Notes under the pieces: generated by a model
Databases searched by the model: none
Told to the model about the DNA's origin: nothing
Seen by the model: only the letters and a program-made list of their open reading frames with translations
Program-made: the position numbers and the translations under genes
Shown: in pieces, positions 1-5,754 of the stretch
Layout of the letters: each line of letters begins with the position of its first letter
Position numbering within the stretch: position 1 is the stretch's first letter
Assembly (NCBI GenBank): GCA_027858555.1
Contig: JAQICP010000045.1
Coordinates: 1-6,755 of the forward strand
DNA: 6,755 nt
Origin: Vallitaleaceae bacterium
GTDB taxonomy: Bacteria > Bacillota > Clostridia > Lachnospirales > Vallitaleaceae
Direction: 5' to 3'

Positions 1-1485
1 TTAGAAGAGTATGAAATTGATACCAATGCAACCCGTACAATAACGGAGGCATTGGCCAAAAAACATACCCTTATTCCTGTTAAACAAACAGAAACAGAAG
101 TATATGTCGCAATGGCAGATCCACTTAATATATTTGCGATAGATGATGTTAAGATATTTTCAGGAAAAGATGTCGTAGCATTATTAGCTGAAGAGCCAGC
201 GATTCATAAGGCTATCGAGATGCATTATGGTAGACAAAAAGCTATGAATGCAGCAGAGCAATTCAAGGCAGAACAGTCTCTGGATTTAGATGATTTAGGT
301 GATGGCAAGGATGAAGATTTAATAGAAAGTGCGCCCATTGTTAAGTTGGTTAATACCATTCTTGAGCAATCTGTAAGACATAGGGCATCAGATATACATA
401 TTGAGCCATATGAGAAGTATATTCGAGTCAGATTCAGGATAGATGGCGCATTACAAAGTATGTTCGAATACGAAAAATCAATTTTACCAGCTGTTGTAGC
501 AAGAATTAAAATCACTGCAGGTATGGATATAGCTGAGAAACGAAGACCTCAAGATGGTCGTATATCTATAAAAGTTGATGGAAATGAGTTCGACATTCGT
601 GTCTCTTCACTACCAACAGTATATGGTGAAAAAGTAGTTATGAGGGTTAACTCCAAGGAGGGCTTTACCAAAGGTAAAAGTCAACTCGGATTTTTTGATG
701 ATGACTTAGTAAAATTCGAAGGCATCTTAACCAATCCCTACGGCATCATATTGGTTACAGGACCAACCGGTAGTGGTAAATCCACCACACTGTATACTTC
801 GCTTAATGAGATTAATAGAGATGATATTAATATAGTAACAGTTGAAGATCCTGTTGAGTCACAGATTCAAGGGATTAATCAAGTCCATGTTAATCCAAAA
901 GCCGGCTTAACATTTGCTTCGGCACTTAGGTCTATATTACGTCAGGATCCCGATGTTATCATGATTGGTGAGATTAGAGATGGTGAGACTGCAGAAATAG
1001 CGGTTAAGGCATCCATAACTGGTCACTTAGTTGTCAGCACGCTCCATACGAACGACGCACCAAGCTCCATATCACGTTTGATAGATATGGGCGTTGAACC
1101 TTTTCTTATTGGTGCATCAGTGGTTGGTGTCATAGCACAACGATTGGTTAGAAGACTTTGTCCCAAATGTACCGTCGAGGTTGAAGCAACCACATATCAA
1201 AAGAAAGCATTAAGACTGGATGATAAACCGTTAAAATTATTTAAACCAGTTGGTTGTCATGTTTGTAGTGAAACGGGCTACTCAGGACGTATTGGTGTCT
1301 ATGAGATTATGGTGGTCAACGAACAGATTAGAGATGTCATTAATAAAGGTGGCAATACTGACGATATAAAAAGAGTAGCATTAGAAAGCGGTATGGTAAC
1401 GCTTAGAAACAATGCAGCTAGACTTGTTCTTAATGGAACAACGACTGTTGAAGAAATGATTAGAGTAGCTTATGAAAATGACTAG
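1..1485 (+). CDS. pilB: Type IV pilus extension ATPase PilB (GspE family), 5'-truncated by the window edge
   Basis: Hexameric cytoplasmic ATPase that powers pilin polymerisation through PilC. The frame is open from base 1, and the residues before the first possible start (TTG at 52) still read as the PilB/GspE N-terminal domain (LEEYEIDTNA...), so the true start lies upstream. 494 codons are visible; the family is usually about 550-570 residues, so roughly 60-75 are missing. In visible-residue numbering: end of the MshEN/N1-like domain (1 to ~75), acidic linker, ATPase N-domain from ~110, Walker A GPTGSGKST (254-262), Asp box VTVEDPVES (279-287), Walker B DPDVIMIGEIRD (316-327), His box TGHLVVSTLHT (340-350), and a tetracysteine zinc site CPKC (387-390) plus CHVC (419-422). 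The zinc site and the GEIRD form separate it from PilT. The Asp box has Ser where Tyr is common. Whether the N-terminus binds c-di-GMP cannot be judged here. pilT follows after 84 bases. Confidence 0.97.
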   Translation, partial: LEEYEIDTNATRTITEALAKKHTLIPVKQTETEVYVAMADPLNIFAIDDVKIFSGKDVVALLAEEPAIHKAIEMHYGRQKAMNAAEQFKAEQSLDLDDLGDGKDEDLIESAPIVKLVNTILEQSVRHRASDIHIEPYEKYIRVRFRIDGALQSMFEYEKSILPAVVARIKITAGMDIAEKRRPQDGRISIKVDGNEFDIRVSSLPTVYGEKVVMRVNSKEGFTKGKSQLGFFDDDLVKFEGILTNPYGIILVTGPTGSGKSTTLYTSLNEINRDDINIVTVEDPVESQIQGINQVHVNPKAGLTFASALRSILRQDPDVIMIGEIRDGETAEIAVKASITGHLVVSTLHTNDAPSSISRLIDMGVEPFLIGASVVGVIAQRLVRRLCPKCTVEVEATTYQKKALRLDDKPLKLFKPVGCHVCSETGYSGRIGVYEIMVVNEQIRDVINKGGNTDDIKRVALESGMVTLRNNAARLVLNGTTTVEEMIRVAYEND

Positions 1486-1556
1486 AATCAACTTTGCATA
1501 TCAAAAAAAGGCAAATTATTATAATGATAGTAGGTTAGATCATCAGTTAAATAATC

Positions 1557-1562
1557 GGGGGG
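1557..1562 (+). promoter_or_regulatory. Ribosome binding site of pilT (G-run), fixing a TTG start
   Basis: A run of six G (1557-1562) ends 7 bases before the TTG at 1570. No ATG or GTG sits at a suitable distance in this frame, and translation from TTG gives the usual PilT beginning (MITIEQLL). The strong SD may compensate for the weak initiation codon; that last point is inference. Confidence 0.75.
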
Positions 1563-1569
1563 TATTAGT

Positions 1570-2628
1570 TTGATCACAATTGAACAACTTCTTACGGAAG
1601 CAAAACAAAGTAAAGCATCTGATTTGCATTTAACGGTTGGCGTGCCACCTATTATAAGAATGCATGGTGATCTGAAATATATGAACTATGATCGCTTAAC
1701 ACCTGATATGACTAAAGTCTTGGTTTACGAGATGCTTAGTGATGGACAAAAAGCCCATTTATCCGAATTCGGAGAAGTTGACTTTTCATTTTCAATAGCA
1801 ACTATTGGCCGATTTCGTGTCAATGCTTATAAACAAAGAGGGTCTCTTGCAGCAGCGTTACGATTAGTTGACTCTGTAATCCCTGAACCTGAAAAGTTAG
1901 GTTTGCCAGAAAGCGTTGTTGAATTAAACAAACTTAAAAGAGGTTTAGTACTTGTAACAGGGCCCACAGGAAGTGGTAAATCCACTACTTTAGCATCTAT
2001 AATAGCACAAGTTAACAAGACAAGAAGTGCTCATATTATCACATTAGAAGATCCAATTGAGTATCTACATAAACATGGAAAAAGTATTGTCAATCAAAGA
2101 GAAATAGGACTTGATACCAACTCTTATTCCAACGCACTTAGAGCAGCACTTAGACAAGATCCTGATGTTATATTGGTTGGAGAGATGCGTGACTTAGAAA
2201 CCATTTCCATAGCGGTTACTGCAGCTGAAACAGGTCACTTAGTTTTGTCAACGCTACATACAACGGGAGCTGTCAGCACAATCGATAGGGTAATTGATGT
2301 GTTTCCACCACATCAACAACAACAAATAAGAGTACAACTTGGCAGTGTTTTACAAGCTGTCATCTCACAACAATTAATTACAACAGCCGATGGTTTAGGG
2401 CGTGTAGCAGCTTTTGAGATATTGCACGTCAATCAAGCTGTTAGAAATCTAATAAGAGAAGCAAAGTCCCACCAGATACTGTCTATTATGCAAACAAATA
2501 AGCGTATAGGTATGCAAACCATGGATGATGCACTGCTAGAACTACTTAAACTTGGTAAAATAACAAGAGAACAAGCAATGATTTATTCTGTGGATGCACC
2601 TAGTATGCAACGAAGAATAATGGGATAA
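1570..2628 (+). CDS. pilT: Type IV pilus retraction ATPase PilT (twitching motility)
   Basis: Hexameric cytoplasmic ATPase that depolymerises the pilus, giving retraction, twitching motility and often DNA uptake. It has 352 residues, within the normal PilT range, and starts at TTG with a G-run SD 7 bases upstream. Motifs: N-terminal PAS-like domain (1 to ~105) including ASDLHLTVG, Walker A GPTGSGKST (131-139), Asp box ITLEDPIEY (157-165), Walker B DPDVILVGEMRD (197-208), His box TGHLVLSTLHT (221-231), and the PilT signature AVRNLIRE (290-297), a near-exact match to the AIRNLIRE box needed for retraction, followed by GMQTMDDAL (314-322). It lacks the tetracysteine site and long N-terminal domain of PilB; GEMRD in place of GEIRD and the AIRNLIRE-type box also mark it as PilT rather than a second PilB. 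It lies between pilB and pilC, 84 and 109 bases from its neighbours. Every catalytic motif is intact. Confidence 0.97.
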   Translation: MITIEQLLTEAKQSKASDLHLTVGVPPIIRMHGDLKYMNYDRLTPDMTKVLVYEMLSDGQKAHLSEFGEVDFSFSIATIGRFRVNAYKQRGSLAAALRLVDSVIPEPEKLGLPESVVELNKLKRGLVLVTGPTGSGKSTTLASIIAQVNKTRSAHIITLEDPIEYLHKHGKSIVNQREIGLDTNSYSNALRAALRQDPDVILVGEMRDLETISIAVTAAETGHLVLSTLHTTGAVSTIDRVIDVFPPHQQQQIRVQLGSVLQAVISQQLITTADGLGRVAAFEILHVNQAVRNLIREAKSHQILSIMQTNKRIGMQTMDDALLELLKLGKITREQAMIYSVDAPSMQRRIMG

Positions 2629-2658
2629 TTCAGAATAATATCTATTATTATCTGAATT
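2627..2658 (+). repeat. AT-rich inverted repeat (hairpin) overlapping the pilT stop codon
   Basis: AATTCAGA (2627-2634) pairs with TCTGAATT (2651-2658). After a one-base bulge (A2635), TAATA (2636-2640) pairs with TATTA (2646-2650), leaving a 5-base loop TCTAT. The stem has 13 pairs, mostly A-T, and the next bases (GTTTGCCC) are not a T-run, so it is not a classical intrinsic terminator. It may protect or process the 3' end of the pilB-pilT message, or weakly attenuate read-through. The pairing is seen in the sequence; the role is inferred. Confidence 0.4.
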
Positions 2659-2681
2659 GTTTGCCCAAATGAGAAAAATGC

Positions 2682-2711
2682 TTGCGTGTTAGGTACTTCC
2701 CATGTTATAAT
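2682..2711 (+). promoter_or_regulatory. Putative sigma-A type promoter with extended -10, ahead of pilC
   Basis: A perfect -10 TATAAT (2706-2711) is preceded by TG plus one base (2703-2705), giving an extended -10 element. A weak -35 TTGCGT (2682-2687) stands 18 bases upstream. Transcription would begin near 2718, leaving about 20 untranslated bases with the SD at 2723-2731. It lies in the longest gap of the window, just after the hairpin at the end of pilT, as expected for a promoter giving pilC, the pilins, pilD and pilM expression independent of pilB-pilT. In AT-rich DNA a chance match is possible, but the extended -10 and its placement favour a real site. Confidence 0.55.
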
Positions 2712-2722
2712 ATAATAAATCC

Positions 2723-2731
2723 AGAAGGGGG
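2723..2731 (+). promoter_or_regulatory. Ribosome binding site of pilC, deciding for the ATG at 2738
   Basis: AGAAGGGGG (2723-2731) directly abuts the TTG at 2732, which leaves that codon no room as a start. The ATG at 2738 lies 6 bases downstream, a normal SD spacing. The start is therefore placed at 2738, and the protein begins MANFNYTV. Confidence 0.75.
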
Positions 2732-2737
2732 TTGGCT

Positions 2738-3946
2738 ATGGCTAATTTCAATTACACGGTCATTACCAAGGATGGAAAAAACAAAAAAGGTAAGATAGAA
2801 GCTTCAGATAAAAATGCGGCAATTAACGTTTTGAAGGAATCAGGCTACTTTCCATTATCGGTTGTTGAGGTGAATTCATTATCGAAAGATATTGTTTTCG
2901 GGAACCCGATTAAGGTTAAGGACTTGACTGTTTTTTGTCAGCAATTCGAAGCAATTTTAACAGCGGGCATCAGTGTACTTGAAGCCCTTAATTTATTAAA
3001 GGAGCAATCCAATAATAAATTTTTCTCGAAGATCATAGCTAACATATACAATTCTGTTGAAACAGGAGAGTCACTGGCTGGATCCATGAGACCATATGAA
3101 AAGTATTTCACACCAATTTTAATCAATATGATTGAAGCAGGTGAAGCCAGTGGTAATCTAGAGATTGCACTAGCACGTATGGCGGTTCATTTTGAGAAAG
3201 AGTATCGGACAGAACAGTCCGTTAAAAAAGCTGTTATGTACCCCATCATTGTCTCAATTTTGGCAGTTGGTGTTGTGGTTATCCTTTTAGTTTTTGTAAT
3301 ACCAGTTTTTGTGGGCATGTTTCAGGATATGGGTATGGAATTACCGTTTATCACGCGTATGTTAATTGGCGCGAGCGAATTTGTCCAAACGAAATGGTAT
3401 ATTCTTATAGCCATGATAGTTCTTATCGTTGGTGGTTTCAAATTCTACGGACAATCAGAAATCGGGAAGATGACATTAAGCGGCATATCTTTAAAAGCGC
3501 CGATTATTGGCAACTTATCTCGAAAAGTAGTTGCTTCAAGGTTTTCAAGAACTTTAAGCACATTATTAGCATCAGGATTACCTTTGTTGGATGCAATTGA
3601 AATTGTATCTAAAGTTGTCGATAATTATACGGTACAAAAAGGCTTAATGAATGCTAGAGACCAAGTAAGCAAAGGGATGCCTCTATCTAAACCTATAGAG
3701 GAAATGGGTGTATTCCCACCAATGATTACACATATGGTTAGAATTGGCGAAAATACGGGGCAATTAGAACCGATTTTGAATAAGGTAGCAGATTTTTATG
3801 ATAGCGAAGTAGAGACAGCGGTTTCTCAACTCACAACCATGTTAGAACCCTTAATTATAGTTGTTCTTGCACTTGTTGTCGGCACAGTTGTCATAGCCAT
3901 TATTCAGCCGATGTTCCAAATGTACCAAGGATTAGGTCAATTATAG
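2738..3946 (+). CDS. pilC: Type IV pilus inner-membrane platform protein PilC (GspF family)
   Basis: Polytopic cytoplasmic-membrane protein at the base of the pilus; it transmits the PilB or PilT motion to incoming or outgoing pilins. It has 402 residues, typical for PilC/GspF. A small N-terminal domain (1 to ~60) is followed by two repeated GspF domains: the first (about 64-187) opens with FCQQFEAILTAGISVLEAL and carries GEASGNLE (135-142); the second (about 267-390) opens with FSRTLSTLLASGLPLLDAI and carries GENTGQLE (337-344). Hydrophobic membrane segments lie at about 169-195, 219-237 and 369-392, the first and last beginning at the conserved prolines of MYPII and LEPLII. The ATG at 2738 is preferred to the in-frame TTG at 2732, which touches the SD. 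A putative promoter lies just upstream. The first pilin gene begins 11 bases after its stop, so the two are almost certainly co-transcribed. Confidence 0.96.
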   Translation: MANFNYTVITKDGKNKKGKIEASDKNAAINVLKESGYFPLSVVEVNSLSKDIVFGNPIKVKDLTVFCQQFEAILTAGISVLEALNLLKEQSNNKFFSKIIANIYNSVETGESLAGSMRPYEKYFTPILINMIEAGEASGNLEIALARMAVHFEKEYRTEQSVKKAVMYPIIVSILAVGVVVILLVFVIPVFVGMFQDMGMELPFITRMLIGASEFVQTKWYILIAMIVLIVGGFKFYGQSEIGKMTLSGISLKAPIIGNLSRKVVASRFSRTLSTLLASGLPLLDAIEIVSKVVDNYTVQKGLMNARDQVSKGMPLSKPIEEMGVFPPMITHMVRIGENTGQLEPILNKVADFYDSEVETAVSQLTTMLEPLIIVVLALVVGTVVIAIIQPMFQMYQGLGQL

Positions 3947-3957
3947 AAGGAGCACTT

Positions 3958-4437
3958 ATGACATTTCTAAAAAAAGAAAGTGGTTTCACTTTAATTGAAC
4001 TGATAATCGTTATTGCCATATTAGCTATTATAGCAACTATAGCAATCCCAAATGTTTTAGATTCTATAGAGCGATCACGAAAAGCTACAGATGTAGCATC
4101 TGGGAAAATCATAGCAGATGCAGCGGGTAGAATTTTAGCTCAGGAAGGACAGTACTCCGGTTTTGAACTCGTTCCCTTTAATATTAACGGATTATCAACG
4201 AGTTTCACAGAGGGTGGCGATTTGACAGATGATTTTCAAGCAGAGTTATTTACACAGATTAATCAAGCAATACCAATACCAAAATATAAAGTTTCAGGCA
4301 TGACGTTAACTAATTACATACTACTAGTTGAAGAAGGCAGAACAATAGAAGTCTATATCGGCGATGGCGTAGACATTGCTACAACAGGTAGTGCTTTGAT
4401 GATTTATCCAGAACCCGACATTGAATACACACAGTAA
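3958..4437 (+). CDS. Type IV prepilin, first of a tandem pair (probably the less abundant subunit)
   Basis: Structural pilin of 159 residues with the class III signal: a 9-residue leader MTFLKKESG, predicted PilD cleavage between G9 and F10, and the conserved Glu at mature position 5 (E14). The hydrophobic helix spans about residues 10-32 and ends at the helix-kinking proline of IAIPNV. The mature protein is about 150 residues, acidic (20 Asp/Glu to 8 Lys/Arg by hand count) and has no cysteine, so it lacks the disulfide-bounded D-region of Gram-negative pilins. Its C-terminus (TIEVY, then TTG..LM.YP.PD..Y) matches that of the next gene, so the two are paralogs. AAGGAG ends 5 bases before the ATG, which fixes the start. 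Codon use resembles the machinery genes (10 of 23 Ile codons are ATA), unlike the next pilin. This suggests a minor or conditionally made pilin, but a major role is not excluded. Confidence 0.92.
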   Translation: MTFLKKESGFTLIELIIVIAILAIIATIAIPNVLDSIERSRKATDVASGKIIADAAGRILAQEGQYSGFELVPFNINGLSTSFTEGGDLTDDFQAELFTQINQAIPIPKYKVSGMTLTNYILLVEEGRTIEVYIGDGVDIATTGSALMIYPEPDIEYTQ

Positions 4438-4449
4438 CACTAATATAAC
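4421..4449 (+). promoter_or_regulatory. Possible internal promoter for the second pilin
   Basis: TTGAAT (4421-4426) and TATAAC (4444-4449) are separated by 17 bases, matching the sigma-A consensus at 4 of 6 and 5 of 6 positions with ideal spacing. The -35 lies within the last codons of the first pilin. Transcription would start near 4456, about 60 bases before the second pilin ATG. It would explain stronger output of that gene, but it overlaps the hairpin at 4443-4467 and could be a chance match in AT-rich DNA. Confidence 0.35.
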
Positions 4450-4467
4450 ACCGCTAGGTGTTTATAT
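4443..4467 (+). repeat. Inverted repeat (hairpin) between the two pilin genes
   Basis: ATATAACACC (4443-4452) pairs with GGTGTT (4457-4462) and ATAT (4464-4467), with a bulged T4463 and a GCTA loop (4453-4456). This gives 10 pairs, including a compact ACACC/GGTGT core. The bases after it (AGCAAACAACTATC) contain no T-run, so it is not a standard terminator. Located 6 bases after the first pilin stop, it could be a processing or stability element that makes the two pilin transcripts differ in amount. That role is inferred; the pairing is visible. Confidence 0.4.
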
Positions 4468-4500
4468 AGCAAACAACTATCAACAAAAAAACTTTTAGAA

Positions 4501-4506
4501 AAGGGG
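4501..4506 (+). promoter_or_regulatory. Ribosome binding site of the second pilin, favouring the ATG at 4518
   Basis: AAGGGG (4501-4506) lies only 2 bases before the first in-frame ATG (4509), too close for normal initiation, and 11 bases before the ATG at 4518, slightly long but workable. The start is therefore set at 4518. The alternative adds three residues (MYP) to the leader and does not change the mature pilin. Confidence 0.6.
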
Positions 4507-4517
4507 ATATGTATCCT

Positions 4518-4976
4518 ATGAAAAAATTATTTAGCAAAGTTTGGAAAAAAGAAGAAGGTTTCACATTAATCGAATTAATCATCGTAATTGCTATCCTTGC
4601 AATTATCGCAGCAATCGCTATTCCTAACGTATTGTCAGCAGTTGACAATTCAAGAAGAACTACTGATATATCTAATTCAAAAATGATTGCAGATGCAATC
4701 GCTACTGTTAAAGCAAAAGAAGATACATTTTCAAATGTTAATGATGTAGTAACTAATTTAACTGAAGATCAAGGTGAAGTAGATTCATTTGCAGAAGCAG
4801 TTGCTAACCAATTAAACAGTGTGCCAACTCCTAAATTCAAAGGTGCAGATGCAGATACGTTTTATTTTTCAATTGCGGAGGATGGTACAATTGAAGTATA
4901 TGCAGCAACAGGTGATGTTACAACAGGTGGCGTAATGGTTTACCCAATTCCTGACACAACATATGAAAATCAATAA
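4518..4976 (+). CDS. pilA: Type IV prepilin, second of a tandem pair (probable major pilin)
   Basis: Structural pilin of 152 residues from the ATG at 4518 (155 if the ATG at 4509 is used). A positively charged 14-residue leader MKKLFSKVWKKEEG ends at the predicted PilD cleavage site G14|F15, followed by FTLIE with the conserved Glu5. The hydrophobic helix runs to about residue 37 (IAIPNV). The mature protein is about 138 residues, has no cysteine and is very acidic (20 Asp/Glu to 7 Lys/Arg by hand count). Helix and C-terminus match the preceding pilin. Codon use is unlike its neighbours: 1 of 15 Ile codons is ATA, and all three Gln codons are CAA. That pattern is typical of highly expressed genes and points to the main pilus subunit; major status is inferred. 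pilD starts 3 bases after its stop, with no terminator between. Confidence 0.94.
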   Translation: MKKLFSKVWKKEEGFTLIELIIVIAILAIIAAIAIPNVLSAVDNSRRTTDISNSKMIADAIATVKAKEDTFSNVNDVVTNLTEDQGEVDSFAEAVANQLNSVPTPKFKGADADTFYFSIAEDGTIEVYAATGDVTTGGVMVYPIPDTTYENQ

Positions 4977-4979
4977 ACA

Positions 4980-5729
4980 ATGCTTAACATCATAACCTTT
5001 TCAATCCTAGGTCTATTGGTAGGTAGCTTCCTCAACGTATGCATCTACCGTATACCTAGAAAAGAAGAAATCGTAATAACCCCATCTCATTGCATGACCT
5101 GTGGTCATACACTTAGATGGTATGAACTCTTTCCAGTTATTAGCTATATTGCTATTAAGGGAAAGTGTTATAAGTGTAAAACACATATTTCAATACAATA
5201 TCCCATTATAGAGCTGCTAAACGGAGCGGCCTATATGGGTTTGTATTTGTTATATGGGATCAGTATCGAATTAGCTATATACGCAGCGCTTTTTTCGATA
5301 CTATTAATTGTATTTATGATTGACCTTAAGACTTTAACCATACCTAACAGTTTGGTTATTGCTATAGGAATCCTTGGTCTTGTAAACCTTGTTTTCAACA
5401 TAGTTAATTGGCCACAATATATAATAGGATTTTTCAGTGTCAGCGCATTACTCTTCCTAATAGCAATCATCACAAAGGGGAAAATGGGTGGCGGTGACAT
5501 TAAACTTATGGCAGTGGCAGGCTTATTACTTGGGTGGCAACGGATTATCTTAAGCTTATTACTCGGGTCAGTGTTAGGTGCAGTAATAGGCCTTACGTTA
5601 ATTGGACTTAGGGTTGTTAACAAAAAAGCCTTAATACCGTTTGGTCCGTATCTGGCAGTTGGCATCATGGTCAGCGCCATATGGGGACAAGTTATAATTG
5701 ATTGGTATATCGGGTGGATTATAGGTTAG
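4980..5729 (+). CDS. pilD: Prepilin peptidase / N-methyltransferase PilD (A24 aspartic protease)
   Basis: Integral membrane enzyme that removes prepilin leaders at Gly|Phe and methylates the new N-terminal Phe. It has 249 residues, normal for the family. The N-terminal methylase/zinc region begins with GLLVGSFLNVCIYRIPR and has paired cysteines CMTC (38-41) and CYKC (63-66). The protease part has the two catalytic aspartates, D115 in IDLKTLTIPN and D173 in the GGGDIK motif, plus the conserved FGPYL (221-225) near the C-terminus. The rest is strongly hydrophobic, consistent with about 7-8 membrane segments. Its ATG is 3 bases after the second pilin stop, and the bases before it (4955-4979) have no G-rich SD; translation probably depends on ribosomes finishing the pilin gene. 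The start is supported by the family-typical N-terminus. Its substrates are likely the two adjacent pilins and any minor pilins elsewhere. Confidence 0.97.
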   Translation: MLNIITFSILGLLVGSFLNVCIYRIPRKEEIVITPSHCMTCGHTLRWYELFPVISYIAIKGKCYKCKTHISIQYPIIELLNGAAYMGLYLLYGISIELAIYAALFSILLIVFMIDLKTLTIPNSLVIAIGILGLVNLVFNIVNWPQYIIGFFSVSALLFLIAIITKGKMGGGDIKLMAVAGLLLGWQRIILSLLLGSVLGAVIGLTLIGLRVVNKKALIPFGPYLAVGIMVSAIWGQVIIDWYIGWIIG

Positions 5730-5754
5730 ATTTATATCGGAAAGAGGGGCAAAA

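Noticed and set aside
52..54. TTG as the start of pilB
   Set aside because: The frame is open to base 1, and the upstream residues fit the PilB N-terminal domain. No SD precedes the TTG. The gene is simply cut by the window edge.
1493..1515. TTTGC...GCAAA inverted repeat between pilB and pilT
   Set aside because: Only five pairs with a 13-base loop and no T-run; within chance expectation.
1494..1525. Promoter ahead of pilT: TATAAT at 1520-1525 with TTGCAT at 1494-1499
   Set aside because: The -10 is perfect, but the spacer is 20 bases, too long for a good sigma-A promoter, and there is no TG extension. Too weak to list in AT-rich DNA.
2732..2734. TTG as the start of pilC
   Set aside because: It abuts the SD with no spacing, whereas the ATG 6 bases further on is correctly placed.
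3394..3600. 68-codon plus-strand frame inside pilC
   Set aside because: It is an out-of-frame shadow of the conserved PilC coding sequence, with no SD or recognisable product.
4438..4508. c-di-GMP riboswitch or intrinsic terminator between the pilins
   Set aside because: Such riboswitches precede some clostridial pilus genes, but 71 bases with a single small hairpin cannot hold that fold, and no T-run follows the stem. Any riboswitch for this operon would lie upstream of the window.
5231..5680. 149-codon minus-strand open frame opposite pilD
   Set aside because: It lies wholly antisense to a well-supported gene, its product is unlike any family I recognise, and no SD is apparent. The other minus-strand frames opposite pilB, pilT, pilC, the pilins and pilM are rejected for the same reason.
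5698..5725. Promoter-like TTGATT and TATAGG at the end of pilD, ahead of pilM
   Set aside because: The -10 match is poor, the element lies in coding sequence, and the 25-base gap with a good SD is adequately explained by operon read-through.
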